In this document: piece after piece, positions 45,451 through 54,000 of the stretch
Layout: the number at the start of each line of letters is the position of its first letter
Position numbering within the stretch: the first letter of the stretch is position 1
NCBI GenBank assembly: GCA_030697165.1
Contig: JAUYQQ010000015.1
Span: 480,645 to 544,644, forward strand
Length of the DNA stretch: 64,000 bases
Reading direction: 5' to 3'
From: Acidobacteriota bacterium
Lineage (GTDB): Bacteria; Acidobacteriota; Vicinamibacteria; Vicinamibacterales; UBA2999
Position numbers and translations under genes: made by a program
Notes under the pieces: generated by a model
The model's input: only the letters and a program-made list of their open reading frames with translations
The model's database searches: none
What the model was told of the DNA's origin: nothing

Positions 45451-47787
45451 ATGGCTGCGCGATTCACGACGCTATCGAAACTTGGCAAGGTGTATGTCCT
45501 TGGAGTGTCAGCAATTGGCCTCGCAATTGCAGCGCACTCCCTCGGTCAGCTGTTTGTCCAGCAGGTCGACCCTCAGTGGCTAATTCTCGCGGCACTGACC
45601 CTTCTGACTGGGGCGTTCACGGTTCGTATTCCCGGAATTCCGGCGCACCTTTCGGTCTCTGACACATTTGTCCTCGTTTCTGTGCTTCTCTTCGGACCTG
45701 CCGCAGGAACGATCATCGCTCTTCTGGATGCGCTGATCATCTCACTTCGCGTCGGTCGGAACACCCGCGAACCATTTCGGGTCATCTTCAACGTCTCGGC
45801 AGTGGCGCTATCGACTAACACCGCGGCACAGGTGTTTTTCGGCGTCGCCGGGATACAGCCCTACTCGATTGAACCGACGCCACTCGGACGAATCCTGTTT
45901 CCGCTTTTCCTGTGTGCGCTTACTTACTTCCTGCTTAACAGCTGGCTGGTCACATTTGCTCTTGCTCTCGAAAAAGGACGGCCGCCGTTCGCCATATGGC
46001 GCGACAATTTTCTGTGGCTTTCGGTTAACTACTTCGTCGGCGGCTCAGTAGCAGGGTTACTGGTTACGTATTCTCGCGAGATTGATCTAACAACCCTGGG
46101 GATCATCGTTCCGCTCCTTCTGGTTTCATATCTCACGTTCAAAACATCTCTCGGCCGAATCGAAGATGCCAATCGCCATCTGACACAAGTCAACGCGATG
46201 TACTTGTCCACCATCGAGACGCTCGCCATGGCGATTGACGCAAAGGACCAGATAACGCACGGACATATTCGGCGTGTTCAGCGATACGCGGTTGGCCTGG
46301 CGAGAGCGGTAGGCGTCAACGATGACACCCAGATCAAAGCGATCGAAGCGGCGGCTCTGTTGCACGACATGGGAAAGCTTGCGATTCCTGAATTCATCCT
46401 CAACAAGCCAGGGCGGCTTACGTCGAATGAGTTCGACGTCATGAAGCAACATGCCAACATCGGCGCGGACATTCTTTCATCCATTGAATTCCCTTATCCG
46501 GTCGTTCCAATCGTCCGCCACCACCACGAGAGCTGGGATGGCACCGGATATCCGGACGCCCTGAAGGGTGTCGAGATTCCTCTGGGTGCTAGGGTGCTCT
46601 CTGTTGTCGATTGTTATGACGCATTGACATCGGACCGGCCCTACCGGCCGCGACTGTCTGTTGATGACGCCATCCAGATATTGGTTCAGCGAAGAGGATC
46701 CATGTACGACCCATTAATTGTCGACAAGTTTATCGAGACCCAGAAGCAACTTTCCGAAGAGGCGCAAGAAGGAGACCGCGAGAAGGACGCCATCGATTCA
46801 ATTGCGACCAAGCTCCGAATAACGCCAGAGACGACAGCCCCGCCACTAGGCGAGGTCCCTGAGCAGCTACCGCTCCAGATCCTCTCCCTATTACGATCTA
46901 TTCATCCGTCTCCACGAGGACTCTCTGTGGAGGATTTCGGCGTGATTGTGTCTAGGCAGGTCCTGCGCCTCACCGATGCGCGCTCTGTGGCGTTGTACGC
47001 CGTCGCAGAAAACGAACACTCAATTCGGTGCCTTTACGCTGATGGTCCACTGTCACAGTTGGTCGGCGGACCTGAAATTGCTCTCGGGGAGCGACTTTCC
47101 GGATGGGTAGCCGCCCACAGGACGCCAATCTGGAACTCTGATGCCACCCTAGACCTTCCCAGCGAACTCGCGAGATCCGCCGGAGTGGACCTCGGCTCAA
47201 GCGTGCCGTTGATGGACGGGGATCTTCTTGTCGGCACTCTGACCTTTTATGCGAGCGCAGGAGGCGAGATTGCGGTCGAACAACGACTACTGATTCAATC
47301 CATCGCTCCGCAATTGGCAACTGCTCTCTCTGCATCTGTTGCTCATGACCAAGTTGCCGCAATCGACGGAAGCAATCGGTCTTCACGAGAAGCCTTGTAC
47401 GCGATTCTAGATGCCCTGCTTTCCCACAGAGCTCGTGGAGTTGCTCGCTCCCACCCAGACTCTCAGTCCATCGTCTTGTTGACTCTCCTCCCGCACGGAG
47501 GATCTGACGGAACCTGGAACACCGAACAGGCCCACCTGTTAGCAAACATCTCGGCGGCAACTGGACGCACCGGCACTGTGGTGCGTCTGTCGTCTGATAA
47601 GTTACTCGTCACGGCTTCGCTGAGGCAACTCACCAGCCTCGGACTCGACTCAGGTTCGACCGCAAGAGCAGCTCAGAGAAGTCTCGGAATCAGCGTCAAG
47701 GAGATCGGCAATTCTCTTGAGCTGCGTAGAGTTCTTGGCTTGATTCAGCAAGGCGATCAGTCGTCAGGAAAGCCGCTAGTGCACTGA
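45451..47787 (+). CDS. Membrane HD-GYP phosphodiesterase with GAF domain
   Basis: 778 residues. About six to eight membrane helices (10-220) form the sensor part. The HD-GYP domain (about 245-430) has H305-D306 in LLHDMGKLAIP, triple His 357-359 followed by ESWDGTGYP with the GYP at 366-368, so it should be active on cyclic di-GMP. A GAF domain follows (about 480-630, SVALYAVAENEHS, LGERLSGWVAAHRTPIWNSD). The C-terminal 140 residues are unassigned. The gene has clearly lower GC than its neighbours and uses codons such as AGA and TTA. No clear Shine-Dalgarno precedes the ATG. The activator gene follows after 13 bases. Confidence 0.9.
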   Translation: MAARFTTLSKLGKVYVLGVSAIGLAIAAHSLGQLFVQQVDPQWLILAALTLLTGAFTVRIPGIPAHLSVSDTFVLVSVLLFGPAAGTIIALLDALIISLRVGRNTREPFRVIFNVSAVALSTNTAAQVFFGVAGIQPYSIEPTPLGRILFPLFLCALTYFLLNSWLVTFALALEKGRPPFAIWRDNFLWLSVNYFVGGSVAGLLVTYSREIDLTTLGIIVPLLLVSYLTFKTSLGRIEDANRHLTQVNAMYLSTIETLAMAIDAKDQITHGHIRRVQRYAVGLARAVGVNDDTQIKAIEAAALLHDMGKLAIPEFILNKPGRLTSNEFDVMKQHANIGADILSSIEFPYPVVPIVRHHHESWDGTGYPDALKGVEIPLGARVLSVVDCYDALTSDRPYRPRLSVDDAIQILVQRRGSMYDPLIVDKFIETQKQLSEEAQEGDREKDAIDSIATKLRITPETTAPPLGEVPEQLPLQILSLLRSIHPSPRGLSVEDFGVIVSRQVLRLTDARSVALYAVAENEHSIRCLYADGPLSQLVGGPEIALGERLSGWVAAHRTPIWNSDATLDLPSELARSAGVDLGSSVPLMDGDLLVGTLTFYASAGGEIAVEQRLLIQSIAPQLATALSASVAHDQVAAIDGSNRSSREALYAILDALLSHRARGVARSHPDSQSIVLLTLLPHGGSDGTWNTEQAHLLANISAATGRTGTVVRLSSDKLLVTASLRQLTSLGLDSGSTARAAQRSLGISVKEIGNSLELRRVLGLIQQGDQSSGKPLVH

Positions 47788-47800
47788 GTCGGAGGGATCC

Positions 47801-50536
47801 GTGACTCCTGAGTCAACGATCATCTCATTGGTGGAGTGCGGCCTTTTCCGGGACGCGGCAACTGCTATCGACGAGCAACCGGACCGTCCACTCGCGTTGC
47901 GAGTCTTACGATGTCAGCTTGAGCCTCACGTTGGAAGCCCGACGCGCGCTATCGATTCGGCCGAACGGCTACTCAAGGAGCGGCTCACAAACTCCGAGAA
48001 AGCATCGTGTTGGGACATCATCGGGCGGGGGACCTTAAGCGTTGGCCATATCGATGCCGGCTTACGTGGAATGAAGCGCGCAGCCCAGTTGGCAGCTGAA
48101 TCCGGGGATGCGCGCCTGCAGACGAGGTTCATGTGTAGTTTTGCGCAGGGGTTGCTGCACTGGGTAGGAATCGAACCGGCCGCAATCGAAGTCTCCAAGC
48201 TTCGCAAAGAAGTAATTCGATCTGGCGATCCACATTCGATGGTCGCCCTGCACTACCTGTGTGCCGAGATCCAAGCCAAGAGGGGACTACTGCTCGCCGC
48301 CGAGCAAAGTATCCAAACCGCGAAGACGATCCTCGGGGGATTCGCGAATGTGTGGCAACAGGGTCGCTTGGCAATCACGAGCACCGGAATCGCTATCTTC
48401 AACGCAGACTACGCGGCGGCTCTTGAATCTACGAGAGAGGCCCTAGATTGCGCAGAGCGGTCGGGCTCACGCGAGCTAAAGATTCCGGCCCTCGGAAATC
48501 TGGCGTATATCAATGTCGCGCAGGAGTCGATTGAGGCGGCGAAAGGGGTAATCGGCGAGGTGCTCGGAATTGTCCGACGAGGCGAGGCGTGTGAAATAGG
48601 CATCCGCGATACGCAGATGCAGTTAGCTCTTACGTCTGGCGACCTTGAGCTGGCGAGAAGCCTCGCTGATGAAGTCTATTTGACTTCAGAGAAGCTTGAG
48701 AGGGGCAACTCCTATTACGGACTCTGGCATCTCCTCACTCGTGTGAAGTGGCTCTATCGAACCGGGCAGGCCGACGCCGGTGTCGCCCTCGCCCTCGATG
48801 CCATCCCCCGCATAGAACGCATGGCCGATCGTAATCTTCTCGAGCGGATGCAGTTGCTTGCTGCCGAGGGCCTCGGGCGCATTGGCCGCGTAAGAGAAGG
48901 TGCCCAGCTGATGGCCGACGCCGTGACCGCCAACCCAGAACCGCCCCTCGAAATGCTGGCCGAGGCGTCGCGTGTCGCCGGCCGGCTCACCGCTCAGGAC
49001 GATCCGGCGGCCGCCGCCGGCCACTTCGCACGCGCGGCCCGCATCCTGCACGCTGTCGGCAACCTCAGCGCCGGCGGCGAGATTCAACGCGACCTCCGCG
49101 ACAGCGGCGCCCGGCCGCAGGACGCCAATGGCCACGCCGCCGCGCCGATGGGGCGCGACGGCCTACAGCCGCAACCACCCGCCGACCTCCGCCCCCCGGC
49201 GGCCGCCCTCACCGAACGCATCGCCGCCCTCGTTGACCTCGCCGCCCATCCGCCCCTCCTCGGTGCCGAGACCCTCTCGCTGATCGCCGATACCCGCGCT
49301 GCCCTGCACGCTCGAATGGTCGAAAGCGGACCCGGCGGCAACGGCGAGCACGCGGTGGCCGACCCGGGCTTAATCTCAATGCCGTTGGGACTCCATCGCG
49401 ACCGCCACTTTTCGATCGTCGCACAACCACAGCCCACCGCCTCCTCGCGGGCCACGCTGCTGGCCATCGAACGGCTGGTCCACACCGCCCTGGCCCTTGT
49501 CCAGGCGCGTGTCCAGGAGCGCGAGCGCACCACTCTGTGGCCGGAACCCTCGCCGGAGCAGCAGCTCGGATTGGTGTGCGCCTCGGAGCGCATGCTCGAC
49601 CTGGTCAAGTCGGTGCGCCACATCGCGGCGTCGAACCTCGCCGTGCTGATTACAGGCGAGACCGGCGTCGGCAAGGAACTGTTCGCCCGCGCGTTGCACC
49701 AGGCGTCGGGCCGGCGCGATCGCGCCTTCCTGCCATTCAACTGCACCACCGTGCCACGCGAGATCCTCGACAGCCAGTTGTTCGGCCACCGCCGCGGCGC
49801 CTTCACCGGCGCCCTGGACGATTCGCCTGGGCTGATTCGTTCGGCCGCCGGCGGCACCCTGTTGCTCGACGAGATCGGCGAGATGAGCCTGGAGGCTCAG
49901 CCGAAGCTGCTGCGCTTCCTCGAAACCGGCGAGATCCTGCCGCTGGGCGAAACCCGGCCTCAGTTCGTAGACGTGCGCGTGGTTGCCGCCACCAACGCCA
50001 ATCTCGAGCAACTGGTGGCCGACGGCAGGTTCCGCGAGGACCTGTATTACCGGCTAAGCGTGATTCCGCTGCAGGTGCCGCCGCTGCGCGAACGCCGCGA
50101 GGAGATCCCGCTGCTCGTCGAGCACTTCCTCGACAAGTTCTCACACGAGCTGCAGAGGCCGCTGTTGCGGGTCGCCGAGGAAACACTCCACTACCTGGTA
50201 CTGTACCGCTGGCCGGGCAACGTGCGGCAACTGGCCAACGAAGTGCGGCGCATGGTGGCCCTGGCCGAGCCGGGCGCGGTGTTGATGCCCGAGCACCTGT
50301 CCGCCGTCATCACCGCAAGCCGCCGCACGGTACCCGCCGATCAACTTGTCCTCGAACCCACCGAGATGGTGATGCGGATCGATCAGCCGCTGGCCGCCGC
50401 CACCGAACACCTGGAGCGCGCTCTCATCCAGCGCGCCCTCAAGAGCTGCAACGGCAAAGTGGACGATGCGGCCAAGCTGCTCGGCCTGTCGCGCAAGGGC
50501 CTGTACCTCAAGCGCCAGCGCCTCGGGATCGAATAG
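47801..50536 (+). CDS. Sigma-54-dependent activator with N-terminal TPR-like domain
   Basis: 911 residues. The N-terminal 400 residues are TPR-like helices (AALESTREALDCAERSGSRE, ARSLADEVYLTSEKLERGN). An Ala/Pro-rich GAF-like or linker part (about 430-590) follows, then the AAA+ domain: Walker A G619-ETGVGKE, the sigma-54 contact loop G666-AFTGA, Walker B LLLDEIGEM and WPGNVRQLANEVRRM. A Fis-type HTH (KVDDAAKLLGLSRKGLYLKR) closes the protein. There is no response-receiver domain. The GTG has GGAGGGA before it. Base composition changes sharply near 48765 (residue 320): moderate GC before, very high GC after. Confidence 0.93.
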   Translation: MTPESTIISLVECGLFRDAATAIDEQPDRPLALRVLRCQLEPHVGSPTRAIDSAERLLKERLTNSEKASCWDIIGRGTLSVGHIDAGLRGMKRAAQLAAESGDARLQTRFMCSFAQGLLHWVGIEPAAIEVSKLRKEVIRSGDPHSMVALHYLCAEIQAKRGLLLAAEQSIQTAKTILGGFANVWQQGRLAITSTGIAIFNADYAAALESTREALDCAERSGSRELKIPALGNLAYINVAQESIEAAKGVIGEVLGIVRRGEACEIGIRDTQMQLALTSGDLELARSLADEVYLTSEKLERGNSYYGLWHLLTRVKWLYRTGQADAGVALALDAIPRIERMADRNLLERMQLLAAEGLGRIGRVREGAQLMADAVTANPEPPLEMLAEASRVAGRLTAQDDPAAAAGHFARAARILHAVGNLSAGGEIQRDLRDSGARPQDANGHAAAPMGRDGLQPQPPADLRPPAAALTERIAALVDLAAHPPLLGAETLSLIADTRAALHARMVESGPGGNGEHAVADPGLISMPLGLHRDRHFSIVAQPQPTASSRATLLAIERLVHTALALVQARVQERERTTLWPEPSPEQQLGLVCASERMLDLVKSVRHIAASNLAVLITGETGVGKELFARALHQASGRRDRAFLPFNCTTVPREILDSQLFGHRRGAFTGALDDSPGLIRSAAGGTLLLDEIGEMSLEAQPKLLRFLETGEILPLGETRPQFVDVRVVAATNANLEQLVADGRFREDLYYRLSVIPLQVPPLRERREEIPLLVEHFLDKFSHELQRPLLRVAEETLHYLVLYRWPGNVRQLANEVRRMVALAEPGAVLMPEHLSAVITASRRTVPADQLVLEPTEMVMRIDQPLAAATEHLERALIQRALKSCNGKVDDAAKLLGLSRKGLYLKRQRLGIE

Positions 50537-51049
50537 CGCCGCACCGGGCGAAGGTCACCGAGCCACCAGGCGCGCCGCGCCAGCGATTTGCCCGCCATCC
50601 CTGCGCCCGAAGCTCCGCCTCCGGCGTCCTCTTGACAAACCGCGAGCACGGCATCCACGTCGGCCGCCATGCTGTATCTCGCCCGGATCAGCATGGCGCG
50701 GCACGACTTCTAACTCGACGTTCCCTCGGCTCGCTCGTCAACCCGTGTGCTCTGAAATCAAGGAGTTCCGCCATGCGTGTCTTCATTGGCCTGTTCATGA
50801 TCGCCGCCAGCCTGCTGTCGTCGCCGGCCGCGGCCACCGCCACCGGAACCATTCTCCGCCCGGACGGCGCGGGGGTCTCGCTACCGCTTACGCTCACCCG
50901 GGCACTACGGTAGAGCTGGTTAACGGGGCTGGGGCGGTTTGCACGGAATAGGCCTCCGGTCCGCTTGACCGCGGGACAAACCGAGACATACTGTCTGCAG
51001 GTTGGCTCTCCCAGCCCCCTCGACTCTTCCCGGGAGCCCTTGAAACACT
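50537..51049. other. 513-bp stretch after the activator, one short ORF only
   Basis: No convincing gene apart from the short secreted ORF at 50773. TTGACA at 50632-50637 has no good -10 at the right spacing. The end (about 50914-51049) carries no frame with recognisable protein. The region may be decayed sequence. Confidence 0.5.
50773..50913 (+). CDS. Short exported peptide or truncated exported protein
   Basis: 46 residues starting MRVFIGLFMIAASLLSSPAA, a good signal peptide, then TATGTILRPDGAGVSLPL. AAGGAG lies eight bases upstream. The mature part is only about 25 residues and resembles the start of a carboxypeptidase-regulatory beta domain (GTILRPDGAGVS). A plus-strand frame continues for 12 more residues past its stop in another phase (TTVELVNGAGAV), which suggests a frameshifted longer gene. 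Real short peptide and pseudogene are both possible. Confidence 0.4.
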   Translation: MRVFIGLFMIAASLLSSPAAATATGTILRPDGAGVSLPLTLTRALR

Positions 51050-51577
51050 GTGAGCCAGGCGATCGTGGATGCTTTGCCGGTGCTGACGCGGGACGAACTG
51101 TGCCTGCGGGAAGTGCACGCGACCGACGCGGCGGCGCTCGTGGCGCTGTTCGCGCGGCCCGACGTGTCGGCGCACCTCGATCCGCCGCCGGCGACCGTCG
51201 ACGACTTCCTCACCTGGATTACCCTCAGCCAGTCGCGCCGCGCCGACAACCGTGCCGCGTGCTACACGCTGCTGGCCGGCAACCAGGAAGTGTCGGGCCT
51301 GTTCATGGCGCTGCGCCTGGAGGGCGACAGCCGCGCCGAGATCGGCTTCGCCATGTCACCGGGTCTGTGGGGCTCCGGCGTCTTCAAGCGAGCCGTGGAC
51401 CTCTACCTCGATTTCCTGTTCAACGAATGGGGGGTCAAGACGCTGGTCGGCCGGACGCTCGTCCGCAACGCCCGCGGCGTCGGCGCCATGCGCAAGCTCG
51501 GCGCGACGATCGTCGAGGAGTCGGTGCGCAACGGCCAGCCTGAATACATCTGGACGCTGCAGCGGCAGAAGTCTTAG
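51050..51577 (+). CDS. GNAT-family N-acetyltransferase (RimJ/RimL-like)
   Basis: 175 residues. RimJ-type layout: LTRDELCLREVHATDAAALV, EIGFAMSPGLWGSGVFKRAV with the acetyl-CoA-binding turn, and TLVRNARGVGAMRKLGATIVEE near the C-terminus. It acetylates an amino group of a protein N-terminus or small molecule. The start is GTG. The stop overlaps the end of the convergent cytochrome c-like gene by four bases. Confidence 0.85.
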   Translation: MSQAIVDALPVLTRDELCLREVHATDAAALVALFARPDVSAHLDPPPATVDDFLTWITLSQSRRADNRAACYTLLAGNQEVSGLFMALRLEGDSRAEIGFAMSPGLWGSGVFKRAVDLYLDFLFNEWGVKTLVGRTLVRNARGVGAMRKLGATIVEESVRNGQPEYIWTLQRQKS

Positions 51578-52821
51578 ATCGTCGCCTTCAGAATCTCCTG
51601 GATCGCCTGGCGCACGGCCGGCGTCAGGTGCGCGTACTTCGGCCCCGCCTCCTCGCCCGCCAGCACGCGCGCGATCTTCGCCATCACCAGGCTCTTGACC
51701 GGCGCCGGCAGCCCCCGGAACGGCGGCGAGTAGATCATGTAGCTGAGCGGATATTTCTGCAGGCGCGTCTTCAGATCGAGATCGTGCAGCGAGCGGCCCT
51801 TCGGATCGCGGGGGCCTTCGGCCATGAATTTTTCGGCAAAGCCGGACGACCCTTCGATGGGGCCGCCGGTGATCGGCGCTTCATCCACGAACAGCATGTA
51901 CTCGACAATCGCGTCAGCGGCTTCGGCAACCCGCGAATCCGACAGCGGACCGCCCACCCGCGATTCCCAGGTCGCGCGCGTGAACAGATTGAAGAGGTGC
52001 GCCTGGTGCTCCATCACCATCAGCGCGACGATGTCGCTGTACGGCGTGGGGTAACCGGTCAGGTCGAACTGCCCCTCGAGCGAGACGCGCGCCGGCGGCG
52101 GAATGGGCCTGTCGGCGGGCCTGCCCCCCGTAGCCTTGGCGGACGGGGGCATGAACAGGGGGAGGTTGCCGGCGTGCTTCGGCGGCACACGCTTGCCGGT
52201 GACGTACCAGCCGCCCCAGCGATCCTCGATGGGCCGGAAGTGGTCCACGGTGAACCCGTTGGCGTAGTCGGTCTCGTCCTTGCGCGGGAACGTGCTCAGG
52301 ATGGTCTGGCCGGGGACGCCCAGGGTGTCCCACGACAGGTGACAGCGCAGGCACTGCGACTCGCGGCCAATGCTCGGCGTGGTGGTTCGTTCCTGGTGGA
52401 TCACGTAGAACACCGAGCCCAGCACGGGGTCCTGCGCCACGACTTCGAGCAACCCACTGCCGCGAACGAAGCCCACCGACGCGTGGTCGTTGAAATAGAT
52501 CGCGCGGGGGTTGGTCATGGTGATGTGCTGCGCCTGCAGGCTGGTCTGCGTGTAGACCAGCACCTGCGACTCCACCGGGATCCGCAGCAGGTCGAGCACC
52601 GACTTGAGGTACCCGGACTTCTCGTCAAAGACGAGGGCCGCCGACTTGTCGGCGAGCTTCCGGTTGAGGGCGTCGACGACGGTATTGGCGTCGGTGGTGT
52701 TGTAGCGGATCGCCGGGTGGTTGATCGATTGATCGAACGCGCCCTGCCGCTGGGCCACCGCCGTCGAGACGGCGCCGCCCAGGGCCAGGCCCGCAAGCGC
52801 AAACAGGGTGGCCGGTTTCAC
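51574..52821 (-). CDS. Exported cytochrome c-like protein, family unknown
   Basis: About 415 residues with a signal peptide (ATLFALAGLALGGAVSTAVA). One heme-binding motif is visible, CLRCH in SQCLRCHLSWDTLG. The rest has no family I know; motifs include NPRAIYFNDHASVGFVRGS and TGYPTPYSDIVALMVMEHQ. A plain GTG at 52821, with GAAAGG upstream, fits the signal peptide; a longer frame runs into repeat DNA (SGFLTRRSLG). In the middle, PSAKATGGRPADRP is encoded by an interspersed repeat at 52124-52149, an apparent in-frame insertion. A role in redox is inferred from the heme motif only. Confidence 0.7.
   Translation of the reverse strand: MKPATLFALAGLALGGAVSTAVAQRQGAFDQSINHPAIRYNTTDANTVVDALNRKLADKSAALVFDEKSGYLKSVLDLLRIPVESQVLVYTQTSLQAQHITMTNPRAIYFNDHASVGFVRGSGLLEVVAQDPVLGSVFYVIHQERTTTPSIGRESQCLRCHLSWDTLGVPGQTILSTFPRKDETDYANGFTVDHFRPIEDRWGGWYVTGKRVPPKHAGNLPLFMPPSAKATGGRPADRPIPPPARVSLEGQFDLTGYPTPYSDIVALMVMEHQAHLFNLFTRATWESRVGGPLSDSRVAEAADAIVEYMLFVDEAPITGGPIEGSSGFAEKFMAEGPRDPKGRSLHDLDLKTRLQKYPLSYMIYSPPFRGLPAPVKSLVMAKIARVLAGEEAGPKYAHLTPAVRQAIQEILKATI
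52124..52149 (-). repeat. Interspersed element inside the cytochrome c-like gene
   Basis: On the minus strand CCCCCGTCCGCCAAGGCTAC, then GGGGGG. Core GCCAAGGCTACGG matches the other copies. The frame reads through it without interruption. Confidence 0.75.
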
Positions 52822-52862
52822 CCTTTCAGGATACCGCCATCCGCGCCAGGTCCGGCTATCTG

Positions 52863-52940
52863 GTCCGGCTAACCGCCTCCGCCCAAGGCTACGGCGGGTC
52901 AAGAAGCCGGACGCCACATCTGGTCCGGCTAAAGCCGGAC
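52863..52940. repeat. Composite repeat followed by the simple palindrome
   Basis: First GTCCGGCT, an internal element (CCGCCTCCGCCCAAGGCTAC..GGGTCAAG), and AGCCGGAC at 52904-52911. The unnested palindrome GTCCGGCT-AA-AGCCGGAC follows at 52923-52940. GACGCCACAT or GACGCTAC tails follow each. A truncated arm GTCCGGCT also lies at 52851-52858. Confidence 0.85.
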
Positions 52941-52941
52941 G

Positions 52942-53943
52942 CTACTTGCCGCCGAACCAGCTCGGAATCGGCATGTCGGCCATCGTCCGCAAGCCCGGCG
53001 CCACGCGCAGGATCTTGGGGATCGAGTTGACGGTGATCGACGCGGTGGCGACGTCGCCGTGCAGGCCGCCGGCCACCTTCGAGGTCACGCGCGGGTGGCC
53101 TTCGACCGTGACCGCATCGAACGATTCGGGCGCGCCGAGGTAGGCCTCCATGTGGAGCGTGATCACCGGCTTGCCCTTGCTGTAGCCAATGCCGTCCTGG
53201 ATGATGCCGCACACGTAGCCGGGGTCCACGGCAATGAGCTCGCTTTCGACCGCCTTGTCGGCAATCTTCGGCTGAATCTCGTCGGTGACCTTATCGAGCT
53301 TCCAGCCCATCGAGTCGGCAATCATCTGCACGCTCTCGGCGAGGCCGACGTGACGCACGCTGCCATCCTTGACCTTGGCGGCGAACTGCTCTTTCGTCAG
53401 CCCTGAGCCAATCTTCTGCTGGAACGGCAGGCGGCGGGTGCGCGCGTCCTGGATGCGATCGACGCGAATGCTGTCGACCCGCTCGCAGATGCCGGTCAGC
53501 GTGATCGGCAGCGCATCCATCGCGAAGCCCGGATTGACGCCGGTGCCGACGACCGCCACCTTGGCCTTCTTGGCCAGCGCATCGATCTTCTTCGCCAGCG
53601 CGCGATTCTTGCCCACCGGGTACGACAGTTCCTCGGTGGTCGAGACAATCGCGACCTTCTTGCCGAGCACCTGTTCGATCTGCGGCATCACCTTCTTGAG
53701 CGACGAACTCGTGCAGAGTACCGCCACGTCCGGCTTGCCGGCCTTAATTGCTCCGACCGCGTCGTTGGTGACGCGGATGCGCAGCTTCTTGTCGAGGCCA
53801 ATGACCTGTCCGAGGTCGAGGCCGATCTTCGCGCGGTCGATGTCCACCGCGCCGACAATCTGGAAACCCTTGCGTGAAGCCACCTGGCGCGCGACCGCAG
53901 CGCCAATGGGGCCAAGACCATAGAGAAGCACTCGAATCGGCAT
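52942..53943 (-). CDS. 2,4-diaminopentanoate dehydrogenase-like NAD(P) oxidoreductase
   Basis: 333 residues. A dinucleotide-binding opening (VLLYGLGPIGAAVARQVASR) is followed by IVGAVDIDRAKIGLDLGQV, then TGVNPGFAMDALPITLTG, the segment conserved in 2,4-diaminopentanoate dehydrogenases and dihydrodipicolinate-reductase-like proteins. SVRHVGLAESVQMIADSMGW is also typical. It probably oxidatively deaminates a diamino acid, as in ornithine fermentation, but no other gene of that pathway is nearby. It stands alone between repeat-rich gaps. Confidence 0.75.
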   Translation of the reverse strand: MPIRVLLYGLGPIGAAVARQVASRKGFQIVGAVDIDRAKIGLDLGQVIGLDKKLRIRVTNDAVGAIKAGKPDVAVLCTSSSLKKVMPQIEQVLGKKVAIVSTTEELSYPVGKNRALAKKIDALAKKAKVAVVGTGVNPGFAMDALPITLTGICERVDSIRVDRIQDARTRRLPFQQKIGSGLTKEQFAAKVKDGSVRHVGLAESVQMIADSMGWKLDKVTDEIQPKIADKAVESELIAVDPGYVCGIIQDGIGYSKGKPVITLHMEAYLGAPESFDAVTVEGHPRVTSKVAGGLHGDVATASITVNSIPKILRVAPGLRTMADMPIPSWFGGK

Positions 53944-53960
53944 AGGAGCCTAGGATTATA

Positions 53961-53990
53961 CCCGCCTTCGCAGGGCTACGGCGCGGCAAG
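53961..53990 (+). repeat. Interspersed CCGCCTTCGC-AGGGCTACGG element
   Basis: CCCGCCTTCGCAGGGCTACG then GCGCGGCAAG, a variant of the element, between the dehydrogenase start and the M1 peptidase start. Confidence 0.7.
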
Positions 53991-54000
53991 CCGGGTTACG

